Source: an uncultured Porphyromonadaceae bacterium
Lineage (GTDB): Bacteria; Bacteroidota; Bacteroidia; Bacteroidales; Muribaculaceae
Direction: 5' to 3'
NCBI GenBank assembly: GCA_948467675.1
Contig: CAOKFI010000010.1
Location: 1 to 64,000 of the forward strand
DNA: 64,000 nt
This document shows, piece by piece, positions 37,289-46,359 of the stretch. The number at the start of each line of letters is the position of its first letter. Within the stretch, counting starts at the first letter, position 1. The translations under genes were made by a program, and so were the position numbers. A model generated the notes under the pieces. It was not told the DNA's origin and made no database searches. It worked only from the letters and a program-made list of their open reading frames with translations.

Positions 37289-38479
37289 ATGAATATAAAT
37301 CAGATATCCAGATCCACATTATACCTTGGTGTCAATGACCGTACTACGGCGCTTTTCGAGTCGTTGTGGCCGATACCCCATGGAGTGAGCTATAATTCGT
37401 ATCTTGTGAGCGGTGCCGACAAATCGGCAGTCATAGACGGTGTGGAAGTCGGCCATGCACTGGAGTTTATCGCCCATATCAGATCAGCCGGAAACGGCCG
37501 TGTGCCGGATTATCTGGTTATAAACCACATGGAGCCGGATCATTCGGGTGCGATCAGCATACTCCGCAAGGAGTTTCCGGACATCACGATAGTGGGCAAT
37601 GCCCAGACGATAGGGATGGTAAAGGGTTTTTACGGAATTACGGACAATACGATGACCGTGCGCGATGGTGATATCCTGGATCTTGGCGGCTGCCGGCTGA
37701 AGTTCGTACTGACACCTATGGTACACTGGCCGGAGACGATGATGACGTATCTCGTAGAGGATGAGGTGCTGTTTTCAGGCGATGCCTTCGGTTGCTTCGG
37801 TGCCTTGCGCGGGGCTGTAGTCGATGAGGCTATGGACACGGCATCGTATTATCCTGAGATGGAGCGTTACTATGCCAATATAGTAGGCAAGTATGGAAGT
37901 CCGGTACAGAAGGCTTTGAAGAAGCTGGACGGAGTGCCGGTGTCGATGATATGTCCTACCCATGGTCCGGTATGGAAATCGGAGATAGACAAGGTGATCT
38001 CCGTGTATGACCGTCTGAGCCGTTATGAGTCGGAAGAGGGAGTGACGATAGTCTACGGTTCGATGTACGGCAATACGGCCGCTGCCGCTGAGGCGATAGC
38101 TTCGCGTCTGGCCGCCAACGGTATCCGTAAGATCGCTGTGCACGATGCCTCGCATTCGCATCTGAGCTATATTCTGACCGACATATTCCGTTATCGTGGT
38201 GTGATTGTGGCATCGCCTACATATTCGGCGACATTGTTTCCCCCGATAGAGTCGGTGATGAACGCTATCCGTACGCGTGAGATCAAGAACCGTTTTATCG
38301 GAATAGTCGGATCGTGTGCATGGGCTGAGCAGGCGTCTAAAGCGATCAGGGCGCATAGCGAGGCCGCGGGTCTGGAGCTGGTGTCCGATCCGGTGGCGTT
38401 CAAGCATGCGCCTGCGGCGGAGGTGCTGAAACAGTGTGAGGATCTGGCCGACAGAATGGCCGAAGCTGTACGCGGCTGA
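37289..38479 (+). CDS. A-type flavoprotein / flavodiiron protein
   Basis: The 396-residue protein has a metallo-beta-lactamase-like diiron domain with ligands H80-x-E82-x-D84-H85 (NHMEPDHSG) and later histidines (MVHWPETM, CPTHGP). A C-terminal flavodoxin domain starts near residue 253 (IVYGSMYGNTAAAAEAIA). Flavodiiron proteins reduce O2 to water or NO to N2O and protect anaerobes. Substrate preference is not resolved. There is no fused rubredoxin domain; a ferredoxin is encoded at 10170, though not as a neighbour. The next gene starts 1 bp later. Confidence 0.94.
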   Translation: MNINQISRSTLYLGVNDRTTALFESLWPIPHGVSYNSYLVSGADKSAVIDGVEVGHALEFIAHIRSAGNGRVPDYLVINHMEPDHSGAISILRKEFPDITIVGNAQTIGMVKGFYGITDNTMTVRDGDILDLGGCRLKFVLTPMVHWPETMMTYLVEDEVLFSGDAFGCFGALRGAVVDEAMDTASYYPEMERYYANIVGKYGSPVQKALKKLDGVPVSMICPTHGPVWKSEIDKVISVYDRLSRYESEEGVTIVYGSMYGNTAAAAEAIASRLAANGIRKIAVHDASHSHLSYILTDIFRYRGVIVASPTYSATLFPPIESVMNAIRTREIKNRFIGIVGSCAWAEQASKAIRAHSEAAGLELVSDPVAFKHAPAAEVLKQCEDLADRMAEAVRG

Positions 38480-38480
38480 C

Positions 38481-39083
38481 ATGAGTGAGGCGAGACAGTA
38501 TGTTCAGGTAGAGAAACACCCGTGGCCTCCGTTTGTCCCTGCCGGTGCCGAGCTGATCTTTCTCGGTACTTTTCCTCCACCGGGCAACCGCTGGGGCATG
38601 GATTTCTTCTATCCTAACCGGACCAATGATTTCTGGAAGGTGATGGGGCTTATCTTCGAGGGGAGTACGGCTGCGTTTTATGATGCGGAGAGCCGCAGTT
38701 TCCGCCTTGACGCGATCAAGCGGATGCTCGTTGACCGGCATATAGCCATGGGAGATACGGCTGTAGAGGTAAGACGGTTGCGCGGCAACGCATCGGATAA
38801 ATTTCTGGAAATAGTACGTTCGATAGATCTTGATGCCACAGTGGCGTCAATTCCGGATCTGAAGGCTATCGTCACGACCGGCGAGAAGGCAGCATCGGTA
38901 ATCGCCCGACTGACAGGCACTCAGATTCCGCCTACCGGCGGGTTTGAGCCGTGGACAACCGGCGACGGCCGTGAGTTGAGACTGTACCGTATGCCGTCGA
39001 CCTCTCGTGCATATCCGCTTGCTGTGGAGAAGAAAGCTGAATACTACCGCAATATGTTCAATGAACTCGGTATATTGCATTGA
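38481..39083 (+). CDS. Uracil-DNA glycosylase superfamily protein
   Basis: The 200-residue protein has a glycosylase-like first motif (LIFLGTFPPPGNRWGMDFFY), the segment NRTNDFWKVMG and the later IVTTGEKAA. These fit the UDG/MUG superfamily version found in Bacteroidota. Such enzymes excise uracil or mismatched bases. The Asp or Asn general base is not obvious from pattern, so activity is uncertain. The ATG at 38481, 1 bp after the flavodiiron stop, was preferred over an upstream start inside that gene. Confidence 0.78.
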   Translation: MSEARQYVQVEKHPWPPFVPAGAELIFLGTFPPPGNRWGMDFFYPNRTNDFWKVMGLIFEGSTAAFYDAESRSFRLDAIKRMLVDRHIAMGDTAVEVRRLRGNASDKFLEIVRSIDLDATVASIPDLKAIVTTGEKAASVIARLTGTQIPPTGGFEPWTTGDGRELRLYRMPSTSRAYPLAVEKKAEYYRNMFNELGILH

Positions 39084-39085
39084 TG

Positions 39086-39117
39086 TTTGTATAAGGGGAA
39101 TAAAAACAATAACTTTG
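39086..39117 (+). promoter_or_regulatory. Promoter for the DedA-rpe operon
   Basis: TTTG (39086-39089) and TAACTTTG (39110-39117) are spaced by 20 bp. The start codon of the DedA gene is 28 bp beyond. Confidence 0.72.
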
Positions 39118-39145
39118 TAACATCAATTAATATCAGAATCTGACA

Positions 39146-39841
39146 ATGATAGCACTATCCGTATTCGACTATCTCAGCGCCAGTTACTTTTTTCAGTATT
39201 TCGTGGAGCATGCCAATTATTGGTTCGTGTTCATATTCATGACCATAGAGTCCTCGTTTATCCCGTTTCCGTCGGAAGTGGTTGTTCCTCCGGCGGCCTA
39301 TATTGCGATGCAGCCTGATTCGGGTCTCAATATATATGCCGTATGTCTGGTAGCGACTGCCGGCGCTCTGTGCGGATCGATGATCAACTATTATCTGGCC
39401 ATGTGGATAGGCCGTCCGATCGTCTATGCTTTCGCCCGCAGCCGTTTCGGACATGTGTGTCTGCTCAATGAAGCTAAAGTGCAGCGTGCGGAGGCTTATT
39501 TCGACGACCATGGCGCTATCTCCACATTCGTAGGGCGTCTGATTCCAGCAGTAAGACAGCTGATATCGATTCCAGCCGGTCTTGCGCGTATGGGGCTCGG
39601 CAAGTTCGTGGTGTTTACCACTCTCGGCGCTTTGCTCTGGAATATGGTTCTGACGTTTCTCGGCTATTTCCTTTCGACGTTCGTGACCATGGAGCAGCTT
39701 TATACGAAGATCGAGGAATATAACGAATATCTGACATACATAGGCCTCGGCATAGGCTGCCTGTGTGTGCTGTTCATAGTCTGGAATCTTTTCAAACCAC
39801 GTAACCAACAGAATATTCCTCCGGTAGATCCTTTGATATGA
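39146..39841 (+). CDS. DedA family membrane protein
   Basis: The 231-residue inner-membrane protein has the DedA signatures: ESSFIPFPSEVVVPPAAYIA near the N-terminus, then GALCGSMINYYLAMWIGRP and FVGRLIPAVRQLISIPAGLARM. DedA proteins act as undecaprenyl-phosphate or phospholipid flippases, or maintain the membrane potential. The rpe start overlaps its stop by 4 bp, so the two are translationally coupled although unrelated in function. Confidence 0.93.
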   Translation: MIALSVFDYLSASYFFQYFVEHANYWFVFIFMTIESSFIPFPSEVVVPPAAYIAMQPDSGLNIYAVCLVATAGALCGSMINYYLAMWIGRPIVYAFARSRFGHVCLLNEAKVQRAEAYFDDHGAISTFVGRLIPAVRQLISIPAGLARMGLGKFVVFTTLGALLWNMVLTFLGYFLSTFVTMEQLYTKIEEYNEYLTYIGLGIGCLCVLFIVWNLFKPRNQQNIPPVDPLI

Positions 39842-40485
39842 TACAAGTAGCACCTTCACTGCTGTCGGCGAATTTCGCCGATCTCCGTACTGATGTGGAA
39901 CTTCTCAACAGAAGCGAAGCGTCGATGTTGCACCTCGATATAATGGACGGGGTGTTTGTTCCGAATATCTCGTTCGGTTTTCCGGTGATCAAGGCCGTGC
40001 GCAAATATTCCCAGAAGCCGCTCGATGCCCATCTTATGATCGTGAATCCACAGAACTATGTCGGAGCCGTGCGCGATTGCGGTGTGGAAATGATGAATGT
40101 CCACTACGAGGCATGCACCCATCTCAACCGGACAGTACAGGCTATCAAGGCGGCCGGAATGAAAGCTGCCGTGACCTTGAACCCATCAACGCCGGTGGCT
40201 ATGCTCGAGGATATTGTCGCCGATGTCGATATGGTGCTTCTGATGTCGGTCAATCCGGGTTTCGGCGGGCAGTCGTTTCTGCCTGTCGCGTTGAAGAAAG
40301 TGCGTCAGTTGCGCGATCTTATAGCACGCAGCGGTTCTTCGGCTCTGATTCAGGTCGATGGCGGAGTGAATCTCGAGACCGGCCGTCAGCTGGCAGATGC
40401 CGGCGCGGATATATTGGTGGCCGGCAATTATGTGTTTTCAGCTCCTGATCCGTTGGCTGCGATCCACGATCTTCATGTGCTCTGA
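39838..40485 (+). CDS. rpe: Ribulose-phosphate 3-epimerase
   Basis: The enzyme interconverts ribulose 5-phosphate and xylulose 5-phosphate in the pentose phosphate pathway. The 215-residue TIM barrel shows the family motifs LSANFADL, LHLDIMDGVFVPNISFG, DAHLMI, LMSVNPGFGGQSF and IQVDGGVN, with the metal-binding His and Asp residues intact. It begins with ATGA overlapping the DedA stop. Confidence 0.96.
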   Translation: MIQVAPSLLSANFADLRTDVELLNRSEASMLHLDIMDGVFVPNISFGFPVIKAVRKYSQKPLDAHLMIVNPQNYVGAVRDCGVEMMNVHYEACTHLNRTVQAIKAAGMKAAVTLNPSTPVAMLEDIVADVDMVLLMSVNPGFGGQSFLPVALKKVRQLRDLIARSGSSALIQVDGGVNLETGRQLADAGADILVAGNYVFSAPDPLAAIHDLHVL

Positions 40486-40495
40486 ACGTCCGGGT

Positions 40496-40930
40496 CTATA
40501 GATCGAATACCGATGAACCTTCAGGCCGGAAGGCACCGTCGATTTTCCATCCGTCGGGAGTCTTGGCAAACCGCAGGATAGTCGCGCCGTGGTGTCCCAT
40601 GTCGCGATACTTCACCAGAACGGTGTTGTCGTTGCCGGCAGTGACGTCGGTCACTTTGTCGGGGGTGTCATCGCCGTCCTGATATCCGGTGCGCAGAAGC
40701 CATACGGCATATCCGCCGCAGTCCATATCGTTGGCGTCGGCCAGTTGTTTCATAAACCCTTTTGTGCAGAATCCCGCTATTGCGGCAGAGTTAGGTTCGG
40801 AACCGAATAATACTACCGTTTCGTAGAATCTGCATGCCGTCTGTTCGATTTCGCGGTCGCTGCTGTCGGATGCGTAGGCACAGAGAGCGAAAAGAGTGCC
40901 TATTGCTGCGGTATGGAGAAGTCTGTTCAT
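40496..40930 (-). CDS. Small secreted protein, unknown function
   Basis: The 144-residue protein has a signal peptide (MNRLLHTAAIGTLFALCAYA). The mature domain of about 120 residues looks like the DUF3828/NTF2-like secreted proteins: an N-terminal helix EQTACRFYETVV, then strands such as NTVLVKYRDMGHHGATILRFAKTPDGWKIDGAF. Function is unknown. It has its own promoter and stands alone. Confidence 0.68.
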   Translation of the reverse strand: MNRLLHTAAIGTLFALCAYASDSSDREIEQTACRFYETVVLFGSEPNSAAIAGFCTKGFMKQLADANDMDCGGYAVWLLRTGYQDGDDTPDKVTDVTAGNDNTVLVKYRDMGHHGATILRFAKTPDGWKIDGAFRPEGSSVFDL

Positions 40931-40950
40931 ATGTAATCAGGTTTTGGCTG

Positions 40951-40958
40951 CAAATATA
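40951..40958 (-). promoter_or_regulatory. -7 box for the 40496-40930 gene
   Basis: The minus strand reads TATATTTG, 20 bp before the ATG at 40930. It lies between the start codon and the long hairpin at 40991-41041. Confidence 0.7.
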
Positions 40959-40990
40959 AACTGTATTCAGTTGCAGAGCAACAGCCATAA

Positions 40991-41041
40991 GCATATACAA
41001 GAGGCGCATCATTGATTCAATGATGCGCCTCTTGTATATGC
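40991..41041. repeat. 25-bp perfect inverted repeat after alaS
   Basis: The arms 40991-41015 and 41017-41041 are exact reverse complements with a single base between them. The repeat lies 14 bp past the alaS stop and 33 bp upstream of the next minus-strand promoter, as expected for an alaS terminator, but neither strand has a T-run next to it. Confidence 0.8.
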
Positions 41042-41054
41042 GGGTCAGATGTTA

Positions 41055-43676
41055 TCAGTGTTTGATCAGGTCGCGGAGAGTATCAGCGGCCTTGGATATG
41101 CCGTCGGCGTTTTTACCGCCTGCCTGTGCGAATCCGGGCTGGCCTCCACCGCCGCCCTGTATGCATTTGGCTGCTTCACGAGCCATGGTCACGGCGCTGT
41201 ATCCGTCCTTGACAAGATCGTCGGTCACCATCACTGTGATAAGCGGTTTGTTGGCTGTGTCGACTGTCGCTCCGATGAAGACGGTATGTTCCGGCGATGC
41301 CGCACGAACGGCAAATGCCACGTTCTTGACTATGTCCGGCAAACGAAGGCCGCGCAATGCCACGACTTTTATGCCGTCGATGTTTTCGGCTTTGTCAAGC
41401 AGCTGCCGAGTGATGTTGTTGACGCGTTCCTGGAAGTATTCCTCTGCCTGTTTGCGCAGTTCTGCGTTCTCTTCGAGTGACTTGTGGAGTGCCTGTATAA
41501 GGTTCGGAGCGTTGTTGAACATGGCTCCGATCTCTTTGAGGGTGTCGGTCATTTCGTTGATGGCGTTTTCGACATTGGCACCTGTGATGGCTTCGATTCG
41601 GCGTATGCCGGCAGCTATACTGCTCTCCGACAATATCTTTATCATGCCGATGTTGCCGGTGTTGGGCACATGTGTACCACCGCAAAGCTCGATTGAGCTG
41701 CCATAGCGTATCACCCGGACTTCCTCGCCGTATTTTTCGCCGAACAGCGCCATGGCTCCCATGTCGATCGCTTTGGCTATTGGCACGTTGCGGTGTTCGT
41801 CGCGTGCTATCGCTTCACGGACTTTGGCGTTGGCCCGGTGTTCCACTTCCCGGATCTCGTCGGGTGTCATTTTCTGGAAGTGCGAGAAGTCGAACCTCAG
41901 CACTTCAGGAGATACGAACGATCCTTTCTGTTCGACATGTGAGCCCAGGACTTCGCGCAGGGCTTCATGTAGCAGGTGTGTGGCTGTGTGGTTGCACGAT
42001 GTGGCCATGCGAGCCTTTTCGTCGATTACAGCCTCGAAAGTGGCTTCGATATCGTTAGGAAGTTTTTTGGACAGATGCACACCCATGCCGTTTTCACGTT
42101 TGGTGTCGTATATCTCTATGGTCTCGTCGCCAGCAGTGAGGGTGCCACGGTCGCCGACCTGTCCGCCCATTTCGGCGTAGAATGGCGTCGCGCTCAGTAC
42201 TATCTGATAGAATTCGTTGTTTTTCTGCTTTACTTTACGGTAGCGCAGGATCTGAGCGGGAGTCTTAGAGGTGTCGTAGCCTACGAATGTCTGTTCGCCT
42301 TCGCGTACGATAACCCAGTCGCCGGTTTCTACTGCCGCAGCGTTGCGGGCGCGTGCTTTCTGGGCCGCCATCTCGGTGTCGAATCCGGCGTGATCGAGCG
42401 TCATGCCGTTTTCTTTGAGAATAAGTTCGGTAAGGTCGAGAGGGAATCCGTAGGTATCGTACAGTACGAATGTCTCACGTCCGGAGATCTCGTCCAGTCC
42501 TTTAGCCTTTGCTTCGGCGATGGCGCTGTCGAGCAGACGTATACCGTTTTCGAGTGTGCGGAGGAACGAATCTTCCTCTTCCTTGATCACTTTCATGATC
42601 AGTTCGCGCTGCTTTGGGAGTTCGGGATATGCGTCACCCATGCTTTCGATGAGAGTGTCGACCAGGCGGTACATGAATGCCTGTTTCTGACCGAGGAATG
42701 TATATGCGTAGCGTACGGCACGGCGCAGTATGCGGCGTATCACGTATCCGGCTTTGGCATTGCTCGGGAGCTGAGAGTCGGCGATCGAGAAAGCAATGGT
42801 GCGGATATGGTCGGCAACGACACGCATGGCGATGTCGACTTTTGAATTTTCGCCGTATCTGAGTCCGGACAGGGATGCTATTGTGCCGATAAGCGGTGTG
42901 AATACGTCGGTATCGTAGTTGGATGTCTTGCCCTGGAGCGCCATACACAGACGTTCGAATCCCATGCCGGTGTCGATGACTTTGGCGGGCAGCGGTTCGA
43001 GAGAACCGTCGGCCTTGCGGTTGTACTGCATGAAGACGAGGTTCCAGATCTCGATTACCTGAGGGTGGTCGTGGTTCACGAGGTCGCGGCCGGGTATGGC
43101 GGCGCGTTCTTCGTCGGAGCGGAGGTCGATATGGATTTCAGAGCATGGACCGCATGGGCCTGTATCGCCCATTTCCCAGAAGTTGTCGTGCTTGTTGCCG
43201 TTGATTATATGATCGGCAGGGAGGTGCTTTTCCCAAATGGCCGCAGCTTCGTCGTCGCGGCTGAGTCCTTCTTCAGGCGAACCTTCGAAAACGGTAGCAT
43301 ACAGGCGTTTTGGGTCGAGATGCAACACGTCGACGAGATATTCCCATGCCCAGTCGATAGCTTCCTGCTTGAAATAGTCGCCAAACGACCAGTTGCCAAG
43401 CATCTCGAACATGGTATGGTGGTATGTGTCCATGCCTACTTCTTCCAGGTCGTTGTGCTTTCCGCTTACGCGCAGACATTTCTGAGAGTCGGCGACACGG
43501 CGGTACTTCGCTGCGGCATTTCCAAGTATAATATCCTTGAACTGGTTCATACCCGCGTTTGTGAACATCAGAGTTGGATCATCTTTGATTACCATTGGTG
43601 CCGACGGCACGATCTGATGTTCTTTTGATCGGAAAAAGTCTTTGAACGACTCTCTGATTTCCTTTGCAGTAAGCAT
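41055..43676 (-). CDS. alaS: Alanyl-tRNA synthetase
   Basis: The 873-residue enzyme has the complete class II AlaRS layout: catalytic core ([27 protein letters not shown]), tRNA-recognition region, editing domain with zinc ligands [11 protein letters not shown] and ELCGGTHV, and C-Ala domain with a Gly-rich end ([14 protein letters not shown]). It charges tRNA-Ala and edits Ser/Gly mischarging. It is monocistronic, with a promoter at 43720-43727. Confidence 0.97.
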   Translation of the reverse strand: MLTAKEIRESFKDFFRSKEHQIVPSAPMVIKDDPTLMFTNAGMNQFKDIILGNAAAKYRRVADSQKCLRVSGKHNDLEEVGMDTYHHTMFEMLGNWSFGDYFKQEAIDWAWEYLVDVLHLDPKRLYATVFEGSPEEGLSRDDEAAAIWEKHLPADHIINGNKHDNFWEMGDTGPCGPCSEIHIDLRSDEERAAIPGRDLVNHDHPQVIEIWNLVFMQYNRKADGSLEPLPAKVIDTGMGFERLCMALQGKTSNYDTDVFTPLIGTIASLSGLRYGENSKVDIAMRVVADHIRTIAFSIADSQLPSNAKAGYVIRRILRRAVRYAYTFLGQKQAFMYRLVDTLIESMGDAYPELPKQRELIMKVIKEEEDSFLRTLENGIRLLDSAIAEAKAKGLDEISGRETFVLYDTYGFPLDLTELILKENGMTLDHAGFDTEMAAQKARARNAAAVETGDWVIVREGEQTFVGYDTSKTPAQILRYRKVKQKNNEFYQIVLSATPFYAEMGGQVGDRGTLTAGDETIEIYDTKRENGMGVHLSKKLPNDIEATFEAVIDEKARMATSCNHTATHLLHEALREVLGSHVEQKGSFVSPEVLRFDFSHFQKMTPDEIREVEHRANAKVREAIARDEHRNVPIAKAIDMGAMALFGEKYGEEVRVIRYGSSIELCGGTHVPNTGNIGMIKILSESSIAAGIRRIEAITGANVENAINEMTDTLKEIGAMFNNAPNLIQALHKSLEENAELRKQAEEYFQERVNNITRQLLDKAENIDGIKVVALRGLRLPDIVKNVAFAVRAASPEHTVFIGATVDTANKPLITVMVTDDLVKDGYSAVTMAREAAKCIQGGGGGQPGFAQAGGKNADGISKAADTLRDLIKH

Positions 43677-43719
43677 TGATATTGTGATTTTTAATTTATG
43701 ATTTCATTTTTTCAAGGTG

Positions 43720-43727
43720 CAAAGTTA
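43720..43727 (-). promoter_or_regulatory. -7 box for alaS
   Basis: The minus strand reads TAACTTTG, a perfect TAnnTTTG, 43 bp before the alaS ATG. Confidence 0.7.
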
Positions 43728-43832
43728 GCGAAAAAATCCGATGTATCGGGTATGCATTAATTTTTCGCTGATCTGCAGCAAAATTTGCTGTAAAATTTAT
43801 TGGAGGTACGACAGCGATATGAATTAAATTCA

Positions 43833-43840
43833 TATCTTTG
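43833..43840 (+). promoter_or_regulatory. -7 box for the structured leader RNA
   Basis: TATCTTTG is a perfect TAnnTTTG box in a region without an open gene. Transcription should begin near 43846, just before the first arm of the long-range helix described for the RNA. Confidence 0.65.
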
Positions 43841-43845
43841 TGCCT

Positions 43846-44165
43846 GCAGGCCGCCATGCAGAAGCCCAGGCCTTGGGTGGTGCGGAGTGGAATGTAGTTG
43901 ACATATAAAGAAAGCGTTTACAAAGCGCTTGTTTCTTGACTTTCTGAAATTCTCGCAAAGTTTCAACTGGTCGTCAAGGACAAGGCAGCGGTAGATGCCC
44001 GTGGATATGTAATATCATCATCCGGCGTGATATTTCGGGAGAAATACATCCGGACATTGATTACATATACAAGCGTGGGCTTCTGCGTTGCCGTCCGACG
44101 ACCAAGGCAATGCGAGAAGCCTCAGAAAGTAGGACGGCGACAAGTACAGATTCCTACGCTTTTTA
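43846..44165 (+). ncRNA. Structured RNA or attenuator with mutually exclusive helices
   Basis: This 320-base stretch has a promoter, no credible gene and extensive complementarity. Helix 1 pairs 43856-43868 with 44076-44088 (13 bp, one G-U). Helix 2 pairs 44078-44092 with 44106-44121 (15 bp, one bulge). Helix 3 pairs 44087-44096 with 44132-44141 (10 bp, one G-U). A short terminator stem pairs 44129-44134 with 44152-44157 and ends in T-runs. Helices 1 and 3 exclude helix 2 and the terminator, the logic of a switch or attenuator. Local arms also lie at about 43909-43937 and 44010-44034. Known Bacteroidales RNAs such as 6S-like or Bacteroidales-1 remain possible. It is not RNase P RNA or tmRNA by eye. 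Confidence 0.6.
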
Positions 44166-44224
44166 TTTTGTTCATTCCGGCGAGGGGGGTCTCCGGAGTC
44201 TATAACAACTAACACGATATTATC

Positions 44225-44383
44225 ATGAAAAAACAGTCGGGTATGTTGCTTGCATTGGCAATGGTTATTTTCTTGGGGATGTATGCCAGTGCAGAGAATT
44301 ATACAAGGAAAGCCGAGCGTCCCGGAGCATCTGACCATACCTGGTCAGACATGGATTACAATTTCAATCTTGATGAAAACTAA
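44225..44383 (+). CDS. 52-residue secreted peptide
   Basis: The product starts MKKQSGMLLALAMVIFLGMYASA, a clear signal peptide. The mature part is about 29 residues: ENYTRKAERPGASDH, then TWSDMDYNFNLDEN, with no cysteine. No family was recognised. It lies 60 bp after the candidate terminator of the structured RNA, with no separate TAnnTTTG box seen, and is followed by a strong terminator. It is therefore probably expressed by read-through of the leader RNA. Confidence 0.65.
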   Translation: MKKQSGMLLALAMVIFLGMYASAENYTRKAERPGASDHTWSDMDYNFNLDEN

Positions 44384-44411
44384 ACCGTAGTATTGTCGGA
44401 TATTAACGGAA

Positions 44412-44445
44412 TAGCCCGATGTCACAACGGCATCGGGCTATTTTT
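44412..44445 (+). terminator. Terminator of the secreted-peptide unit
   Basis: TAGCCCGATG (44412-44421) pairs perfectly with CATCGGGCTA (44431-44440), followed by TTTTT. This is a textbook Rho-independent terminator on the plus strand. Confidence 0.9.
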
Positions 44446-44463
44446 ATGTATGATTATATGAGA

Positions 44464-45396
44464 TTACCGGCGGTTCGATGATATCTGTGTGAGTTTGTCG
44501 CCCAGCCATACTCCCAGAAGGATAAGCGTACACCCGATATATCCGACTACTGTTATGTGTTCGCCGATTAGCAGTACGGAGGCAACCAATGTTATTATAG
44601 GCTGGACATACAGATAGTTGGACGCTTTGATGGCTCCGAGATGTTTTATTGCCTGAGCCCAGATGAGATATGCCAGCATGCTTGCGAAGACTCCGAGGAA
44701 AAGCAGGTTTGACCAGACTTCGGTGCGCAGCAGGACGGATGGAGTGGTATCGGTAGGCTCCAGCAGCATGAACGGAATGGCGGTAACTACCCCGTAGAAA
44801 AATGTCTTGCGGGTTATGAACATCACAGTGTAGAGTGCGTTCAACCGTCGCAGAACGAGTGAATATATGGCCCAGCTGAATGCGGCGAGCAGCGAGAGCA
44901 TGTCGCCGAGCGGGTTCATCTTGATGACGAAACTGCTGTTGAATATCACGCATGCCACACCGATGAAAGCTACGAGTGATCCGATAAGCGTGCCTTTCGA
45001 CGGTCTTTCGCTCTTGTATATGGCTCCGACCATTATGGCTGTCAGTAGCGGTGATACGGATGTGATGAGCGAAACGTTAGATACCAGAGTGTATTCCAGC
45101 GCGGTGTTTTCCGCAATGAAATAGATCGATCCGGCACATAATCCGCAAGTCATAAACAGGAGTTCGTCGCGCCATGAATTGGACCAGATCTTTTTGTGGC
45201 ATGCGCAGAAGACAATCAGATATGCGAGGACAAAGCGATATACATAAATTTCGGCAGGACGCAATCCGTTGTCGAGCAGTATTTTCGTTGAAACGAACGA
45301 TATGCCCCATGCCGTCACCGTCAGCAATGCACCAAGATGGAACCATATTGCCGAAGGTCTGTCGCTATGTGGATGCGGGCGCTGTGTCGTTAACAT
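44464..45396 (-). CDS. DMT-superfamily EamA transporter
   Basis: The 310-residue inner-membrane protein has about ten helices in two EamA repeats: WGISFVSTKILLDNGLRPAE in the first and AYLIWAQAIKHLGAIKASNYLYVQPI in the second. EamA proteins export amino acids, nucleobases or other metabolites; the substrate cannot be predicted. It is a single gene, convergent with the secreted-peptide unit. Confidence 0.9.
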   Translation of the reverse strand: MLTTQRPHPHSDRPSAIWFHLGALLTVTAWGISFVSTKILLDNGLRPAEIYVYRFVLAYLIVFCACHKKIWSNSWRDELLFMTCGLCAGSIYFIAENTALEYTLVSNVSLITSVSPLLTAIMVGAIYKSERPSKGTLIGSLVAFIGVACVIFNSSFVIKMNPLGDMLSLLAAFSWAIYSLVLRRLNALYTVMFITRKTFFYGVVTAIPFMLLEPTDTTPSVLLRTEVWSNLLFLGVFASMLAYLIWAQAIKHLGAIKASNYLYVQPIITLVASVLLIGEHITVVGYIGCTLILLGVWLGDKLTQISSNRR

Positions 45397-45422
45397 AATT
45401 TTTTTAAGCCGATGATTTAACT

Positions 45423-45430
45423 TAAATTTG
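45423..45430 (+). promoter_or_regulatory. -7 box, possible promoter of the OmpA lipoprotein gene
   Basis: TAAATTTG matches TAnnTTTG. It would give a 5' leader of about 150 bases before the ATG at 45586, long for this genome. A nearer, non-consensus promoter is possible. Confidence 0.45.
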
Positions 45431-45585
45431 TGAGCACAAACTTACTGATTTTTTCGTTGTCGGCGAAACCTAACAAGCTATAAAATTGTAGTATGATTAT
45501 GGAGTCGAGGTAACGATAGACGTCATAATGCGTTGATAAAATACTATTCGGCTATTTATTAATGTAATTAAAAATAACAGAGATT

Positions 45586-46281
45586 ATGAAAATGATGAAG
45601 ACAATGGGCGCTTTCTGTATGGCCCTCGCTCTTATTGCATCGGCAAGCTGTTCGTCGATGACCCAGACAGGAAAAGGAGCTTTGATCGGTGGTGGCGGCG
45701 GTGCTGCTCTCGGAGCCGGTCTTGGCGCTATAATAGGCGGCGGCAAAGGAGCCGGAATCGGCAGCGCTATCGGCGCGGCAGTCGGAGCCGGAGCCGGAGC
45801 GCTTATAGGCAACAAGATGGACAAACAGCAGAAAGAGCTTGAAAAGATCCAGGGCGCTGAAGTGCAGCAGACAACGGACCAGAACGGCCTGCAGGCTATA
45901 AAGGTGACGTTCAATGGCGGCATATTGTTCCCGACGGGCAAGTCGACCATAAGCCCATCGGCCCAGACAGCACTCGACCAGTTCGCACAGTCGCTGATCA
46001 GCAATCCGGACACTAATGTGCAGATATATGGTTTTACCGACAATACCGGATCGTATCAAGTAAACCAGAACGTAGCCAACGAACGTGCCAATGCGGTGAA
46101 GATGACACTGATCCGTGACGGTGTGGCCGGCAACCGTATATCGGCCGAGGGTATGCCTATGACAGACTATGTGGCATCGAACGAGACGGCCGAGGGACGT
46201 GCGCAGAACCGCCGTGTTGAGATCTATATCAGTGCCGACGCGAATATGATACGTCAGGCTGAGGCCGGAACTCTCAAGTAA
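45586..46281 (+). CDS. OmpA-family lipoprotein with glycine-zipper region
   Basis: The 231-residue protein has a lipoprotein-type signal with candidate acylated C22 (IASASC). A glycine zipper (residues about 28-78, GALIGGGGGAALGAG and similar repeats) likely inserts in or lies against the membrane. The OmpA C-terminal domain (about 100-220) has IQIYGFTDNTGS-type segments (VQIYGFTDNTGSYQVNQ) and AEGRAQNRRVEI, the peptidoglycan-binding signature. It tethers the outer membrane to peptidoglycan and forms a single-gene unit with its own terminator. Confidence 0.92.
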   Translation: MKMMKTMGAFCMALALIASASCSSMTQTGKGALIGGGGGAALGAGLGAIIGGGKGAGIGSAIGAAVGAGAGALIGNKMDKQQKELEKIQGAEVQQTTDQNGLQAIKVTFNGGILFPTGKSTISPSAQTALDQFAQSLISNPDTNVQIYGFTDNTGSYQVNQNVANERANAVKMTLIRDGVAGNRISAEGMPMTDYVASNETAEGRAQNRRVEIYISADANMIRQAEAGTLK

Positions 46282-46304
46282 TAAAAAACTATATCACAAA
46301 CAGG

Positions 46305-46336
46305 ATGGGCGTGCCGAAAACCGGTACGCCCATTTT
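46305..46336 (+). terminator. Terminator of the OmpA lipoprotein gene
   Basis: ATGGGCGT-GCCG (46305-46316) pairs with CCGGTACGCCCAT (46321-46333) around an AAAA loop, followed by TTTTG. It lies 24 bp past the stop codon. Confidence 0.75.
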
Positions 46337-46359
46337 GTCTGCAGGTATAAGGCCTGGAT

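Noticed and set aside
41976..42845. A 289-residue open frame antisense to alaS
   Set aside because: alaS is complete and conserved. The antisense product is hydrophobic and aromatic-rich without any family pattern.
43757..43966. A 69-residue minus-strand frame in the alaS-to-peptide gap
   Set aside because: It overlaps the 5' part of the structured RNA and its promoter, and has no domain or promoter of its own.
43846..44165. RNase P RNA or tmRNA as the identity of the structured RNA
   Set aside because: The universally conserved RNase P core sequences and the tmRNA tag/CCA-end features were looked for and not seen.
45552..46043. Proline-rich frame antisense to the OmpA lipoprotein
   Set aside because: The Ala-Pro repeats are the reverse complement of the Gly-rich zipper of the lipoprotein, not a real proline-rich protein.
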